Source of the DNA: Sulfurimonas sp. | Lineage (GTDB): Bacteria; Campylobacterota; Campylobacteria; Campylobacterales; Sulfurimonadaceae | Direction: 5' to 3' | NCBI GenBank assembly: GCA_027858865.1 | Contig: JAQIBW010000320.1 | Span: forward strand, 1-15,706 | DNA length: 15,706 nt | Shown here: piece after piece, positions 12,980 to 15,706 of the stretch | How the letters are laid out: every line of letters begins with the position of its first letter | Position numbering within the stretch: position 1 is the first letter of the stretch | Program-made: the position numbers and the translations under genes | The notes under the pieces: generated by a model | The model's database searches: none | The model's input: only the letters and a program-made list of their open reading frames with translations | Told to the model about the DNA's origin: nothing

Positions 12980-13013
12980 CAATAAGTCCAAATTTAATAT
13001 AAGTGAGCCCAAG

Positions 13014-14051
13014 ATGGACGCAAACAAACAAAAATCATTAGACTTAGCAATGAAACAGATCGATAAAGCATTTGGTAAGGGTGCTTTAATGAGATTGGGC
13101 GATAAAGATATTGAGCCTATTAAGTCAATAAGTACAGGTTCTCTTGGGCTTGACTTAGCACTTGGTATAGGCGGTGTTCCTCAAGGTAGAGTTGTTGAGA
13201 TTTACGGACCAGAGAGTTCTGGTAAAACAACTTTAGCACTTCAAATAACTGCTGAGTGTCAAAAAGATGGCGGCGTTTGTGCTTTTATAGATGCTGAACA
13301 TGCTCTTGATGTAGTTTATGCTAAAAATCTTGGAGTAGATGTTGAAAATCTACTTGTTTCTCAACCTGATTATGGTGAGCAAGCTCTAGATATAGTAGAG
13401 ACTATCGCAAGAAGTGGAGCAATTGATCTGATAGTTATTGACTCTGTTGCAGCTTTAACACCAAAGTCTGAGATTGAAGGTGAAATGTCTGATCAAAACG
13501 TTGGTGTACAGGCTCGTCTTATGTCAAAAGCACTTCGTAAGTTAACGGGTGTTATCAGTAAAATGAACTGTACTGTAATTTTTATCAATCAGATTCGTAT
13601 GAAAATCGGTATGATGGGTTATGGTTCTCCAGAGACTACAACTGGTGGAAATGCTCTTAAATTCTACGCATCTGTTCGTATAGATGTTAGACGTATAGCT
13701 TCACTTAAACAAGGTGAAAGTCAGATAGGTAACCGTGTAAAAGCTAAAGTTATTAAAAATAAAGTAGCACCACCATTTCGTCAAGCAGAGTTTGATATAA
13801 TGTTTGGAGAAGGAATCTCAAAAGAGGGTGAGCTTGTTGATTATGGTGTTAAATTGGACATCATTGATAAAAGTGGAGCTTGGTTCTCTTACGAGGAAAC
13901 TAAACTTGGTCAAGGACGTGAAAACGTTAAAGCTAAGTTCAAAGATGAGCCAGAATTGGCTAGAGAAATAGAAGAAAAAGTTAAAGTAGCTATGGGCATG
14001 AGCAATGTTATGATCATGGATACTTCTGACATAGATGATTCAGACACATAA
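13014..14051 (+). CDS. recA: Recombinase RecA
   Basis: 345 aa from ATG 13014. ATP-dependent DNA strand-exchange protein for homologous recombination and repair. Walker A GPESSGKT is at 65-72, catalytic E95 in FIDAEHALD, Walker B LIVIDS at 139-144, loop L2 around GYGSPETTTGGN (202-213) and the RecA signature ALKFYASVR at 214-222. The C-terminus is acidic (DTSDIDDSDT), as in other RecA proteins. A longer frame opens with TTG at 12972 but lies in the inverted repeat and adds 14 residues absent from the family; MDANKQKSLDLAMKQ is the natural N-terminus. Only a poor RBS (AAGTGAG) is present. eno follows after 15 nt. Confidence 0.97.
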   Translation: MDANKQKSLDLAMKQIDKAFGKGALMRLGDKDIEPIKSISTGSLGLDLALGIGGVPQGRVVEIYGPESSGKTTLALQITAECQKDGGVCAFIDAEHALDVVYAKNLGVDVENLLVSQPDYGEQALDIVETIARSGAIDLIVIDSVAALTPKSEIEGEMSDQNVGVQARLMSKALRKLTGVISKMNCTVIFINQIRMKIGMMGYGSPETTTGGNALKFYASVRIDVRRIASLKQGESQIGNRVKAKVIKNKVAPPFRQAEFDIMFGEGISKEGELVDYGVKLDIIDKSGAWFSYEETKLGQGRENVKAKFKDEPELAREIEEKVKVAMGMSNVMIMDTSDIDDSDT

Positions 14052-14066
14052 AACAAGGAAAAGTTA

Positions 14067-15332
14067 ATGTTTATAGACAGCGTAAGTGCAATTGAAGTAA
14101 TGGATTCTCGTGGAAACCCAACGGTTAAAGCGACAGTAGAGTTAAGTGATGGAACAATTGAAAGTGCAATCGTACCTTCTGGAGCTAGTACAGGTAAACG
14201 TGAAGCTTTAGAACTTCGTGACGGTGGAGATCGTTATATGGGCAAGGGTGTTTTACAAGCTGTAGAAAATGTAAACTCTCAAATCTCAGATGCACTCATT
14301 GGTCAGTCACCTTTTAACCAAGCTGTAATAGATGCTACGATGAAAGAGCTTGATGGAACACAAAACTATGGAAATCTTGGGGCTAATGCAGTTCTTGGTG
14401 TTTCTATGGCTGTTGCTCGTGCTGCTGCTAAGAGTTTAGGAATGCCACTATATCGTTACCTTGGGGGGGCTAATGCTATGGTTATTCCTACTCCTATGTT
14501 AAACATTATCAATGGTGGTTCACATGCTGATAATTCAGTTGACTTCCAAGAGTATATGATTGTGCCTATCGGTTTTGATGATTTTGCAGAGAGCTTAAGA
14601 GCGTCTGCTGAAGTTTACCACACTCTAAAATCTATCTTAAAATCTAAAAAACACAATACTGCACTTGGTGATGAAGGCGGTTTCGCACCAGACCTTAGCT
14701 CAAACGAAGAGCCTATCCAAATAATCATGGAAGCTATTGACAAAGCTGGTTACAAAGCTGGTGAACAAATAGCTATTGCTTTAGATGTTGCTGCATCTGA
14801 GTTAATAGTTGATGGTGGATATAGACTAGAGTCTGAAAACCGTACAGTAACTAGCGAAGAGTTAGCTAACTACTATGTTGATTTATGTGCTAAATATCCA
14901 ATCGTTTCTATCGAAGATGGTTTAAGTGAAGATGATTGGGATGGTTGGAAAGTTTTAACTGAAAAACTTGGCAATAAAATTCAGATTGTTGGTGATGACC
15001 TTTTCGTTACAAATGTGAACATCTTGAATGAAGGTATTGTTAAAGGTATTGCTAACTCTATTCTTATCAAACCAAACCAAATTGGCTCAGTTTCTGAGAC
15101 TATGCTGACAGTCCGTCTTGCTCAAAGAAATGGTTACACTTGTGTTATGAGTCACCGTTCAGGAGAAAGTGAAGATGCCTTCATCGCAGACTTTGCTGTA
15201 GCACTTAACTGTGGTCAAATCAAAACAGGTTCGACTGCTCGTGGTGAGAGAACTGCTAAATATAACCGCCTTTTAGAGATAGAAAACGAAGTTGTTTATG
15301 GCGAGTATTTAGGTTCTGCACTTTTTAATTAA
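14067..15332 (+). CDS. eno: Enolase
   Basis: 421 aa cytoplasmic enzyme interconverting 2-phosphoglycerate and phosphoenolpyruvate. N-terminal MDSRGNPTV (12-20) and the mobile loop PSGASTGKREA (37-47) are present. Catalytic E203 is in GDEGG and K335 in LIKPNQIGS. Mg ligands are D240 (ALDVAASE), E283 (SIEDGL) and D310 (IVGDDLF). The signature continues in MSHRSGESED (361-370). The RBS AAGGAAAAG is 4 nt before the ATG. It follows recA by 15 nt, so the two are probably co-transcribed, an order also remembered from Campylobacter and Helicobacter. A run of seven G at 14463-14469 (residues G133-G134) is notable in such an AT-rich gene. Confidence 0.98.
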   Translation: MFIDSVSAIEVMDSRGNPTVKATVELSDGTIESAIVPSGASTGKREALELRDGGDRYMGKGVLQAVENVNSQISDALIGQSPFNQAVIDATMKELDGTQNYGNLGANAVLGVSMAVARAAAKSLGMPLYRYLGGANAMVIPTPMLNIINGGSHADNSVDFQEYMIVPIGFDDFAESLRASAEVYHTLKSILKSKKHNTALGDEGGFAPDLSSNEEPIQIIMEAIDKAGYKAGEQIAIALDVAASELIVDGGYRLESENRTVTSEELANYYVDLCAKYPIVSIEDGLSEDDWDGWKVLTEKLGNKIQIVGDDLFVTNVNILNEGIVKGIANSILIKPNQIGSVSETMLTVRLAQRNGYTCVMSHRSGESEDAFIADFAVALNCGQIKTGSTARGERTAKYNRLLEIENEVVYGEYLGSALFN

Positions 15333-15342
15333 GATATAAAAA

Positions 15343-15639
15343 ATGCAAAATGAAGAACTTTATGAAGATATAGACACTACCCAAAGTATCACTCAAAGAT
15401 ACTTGGGACTATCTTTAGCAAAGTTCTTGAGTTTAGTCTTAATTGTCTTAGCACTTGGAATTTATATTGGTGTTCTTCTTTATGGAACGAACTCTTTAGA
15501 AGTTCTTTTTGGGCTTGAAGACTATGAAAACTATCTTCAGAGTGAAGTTCATAGACTCAAAAGCGAAAATGCAGATCTTCAACGAGAGTATTTTGAGCTT
15601 AAAGAGATTTCTGCGCCAGTAAGTACCAAATCAAAATAA
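15343..15639 (+). CDS. FtsB/DivIC-like single-TM coiled-coil protein
   Basis: 98 aa. A cytoplasmic N-terminus (1-27, acidic) leads to one TM helix (about 28-48, FLSLVLIVLALGIYIGVLLYG). Then comes a periplasmic coiled coil (about 60-88) with LKSENADLQREYFELKE. This topology is that of FtsB/DivIC septum proteins, which bridge FtsL and FtsQ in the divisome. The N-terminal extension and low sequence similarity leave other small coiled-coil membrane proteins possible. It starts 10 nt after eno without a clear RBS, so it is probably coupled to it. From memory, an unnamed small membrane protein also follows eno in Campylobacter. Confidence 0.7.
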   Translation: MQNEELYEDIDTTQSITQRYLGLSLAKFLSLVLIVLALGIYIGVLLYGTNSLEVLFGLEDYENYLQSEVHRLKSENADLQREYFELKEISAPVSTKSK

Positions 15640-15642
15640 ACT

Positions 15643-15651
15643 TGATATAAT
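15643..15651 (+). promoter_or_regulatory. Extended -10 promoter (TGATATAAT) for the gene leaving the window
   Basis: A perfect TGnTATAAT just after the 15639 stop, identical to the box at 8974-8982. The predicted start is about 15658, about 22 nt before the next start codon. Confidence 0.65.
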
Positions 15652-15679
15652 ACTTACTAAAATAAATTCAGGGGTAGTT

Positions 15680-15706
15680 TTGATTAGAGTTTTATTTACA
15701 TCACTT
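15680..15706 (+). CDS. 5' end of a further gene (partial; probable exported protein)
   Basis: TTG at 15680, with AGGGG (15670-15674) 5 nt upstream and a promoter before that, opens MIRVLFTSL before the window ends. The basic-then-hydrophobic start suggests a signal peptide or TM segment. The product cannot be named from nine codons; an exported protein downstream of eno would fit the order I recall in Campylobacter. Confidence 0.5.

Noticed and set aside
12972..13013. TTG start 14 codons upstream for recA
   Set aside because: It starts in the right arm of the inverted repeat, has no RBS and adds residues that RecA proteins lack.
12855..13013. SOS/LexA box upstream of recA
   Set aside because: No CTG-N10-CAG or GAAC-N4-GTTC type site is visible; the inverted repeat does not match either.
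1..15706. CRISPR array, tRNA, rRNA, prophage or IS element
   Set aside because: No regularly spaced repeats, cloverleaf, rRNA core sequence, integrase or transposase was found on either strand by eye.

Overview
The window is AT-rich, densely coded bacterial chromosome. It most likely comes from a Campylobacterota (Epsilonproteobacteria) member of the Sulfurimonas/Sulfuricurvum type. Three things suggest this. The protein sequences have that character (futalosine-pathway MqnD, a TIGR04219-like outer-membrane protein, a heme-c Tll0287-like sensor kinase). The gene orders NFACT / small acidic protein / cdsA / dxr / tsaD and murB-fliQ facing recA-eno resemble, from memory, Campylobacter jejuni. 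Promoters show a strong or extended -10 box with little -35. Genus assignment is inference; no search was run.

Layout. (1) 9-3299: a response regulator with a degenerate GGDEF and an apparently intact EAL domain (+) converges with, and overlaps by 12 bp, a membrane histidine kinase with a periplasmic heme-c motif (-). (2) 3367-8061 (+): an operon-like run of NFACT protein, Glu-rich small protein, cdsA, dxr, an unlisted 43-aa single-TM protein, and tsaD. A palindromic repeat flanked by a direct repeat sits between the first two. (3) 8062-9842 (+): tpx and an outer-membrane beta-barrel gene, each with its own promoter, separated by a chain of hairpins and closed by a large composite palindrome. 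(4) 9843-12854 (-): mqnD-fliQ-murB, then a separately promoted pair encoding an exported EF-hand protein and a DUF4405 cytochrome-b-like membrane protein. (5) 13014-15706 (+): recA, eno, an FtsB-like membrane coiled-coil protein, and the first codons of a further gene.

Most genes are housekeeping: phospholipid (cdsA), isoprenoid (dxr), tRNA t6A (tsaD), peroxide defence (tpx), cell wall (murB), flagellar export (fliQ), menaquinone (mqnD), recombination (recA), glycolysis (eno). The less ordinary material is the EF-hand/DUF4405 pair behind a promoter with a perfect 7-7-7 dyad, the 11-bp inverted repeat upstream of recA, the palindromic element at 4701-4759, the 43-aa membrane protein, and three junctions where a stop codon is followed at once, in frame, by the next start. 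No tRNA, rRNA, CRISPR array or insertion sequence was seen, and there is no gene-free stretch over 300 bases. I did not find a clearly new defence or metabolic system; the EF-hand/DUF4405 operon is the nearest candidate.
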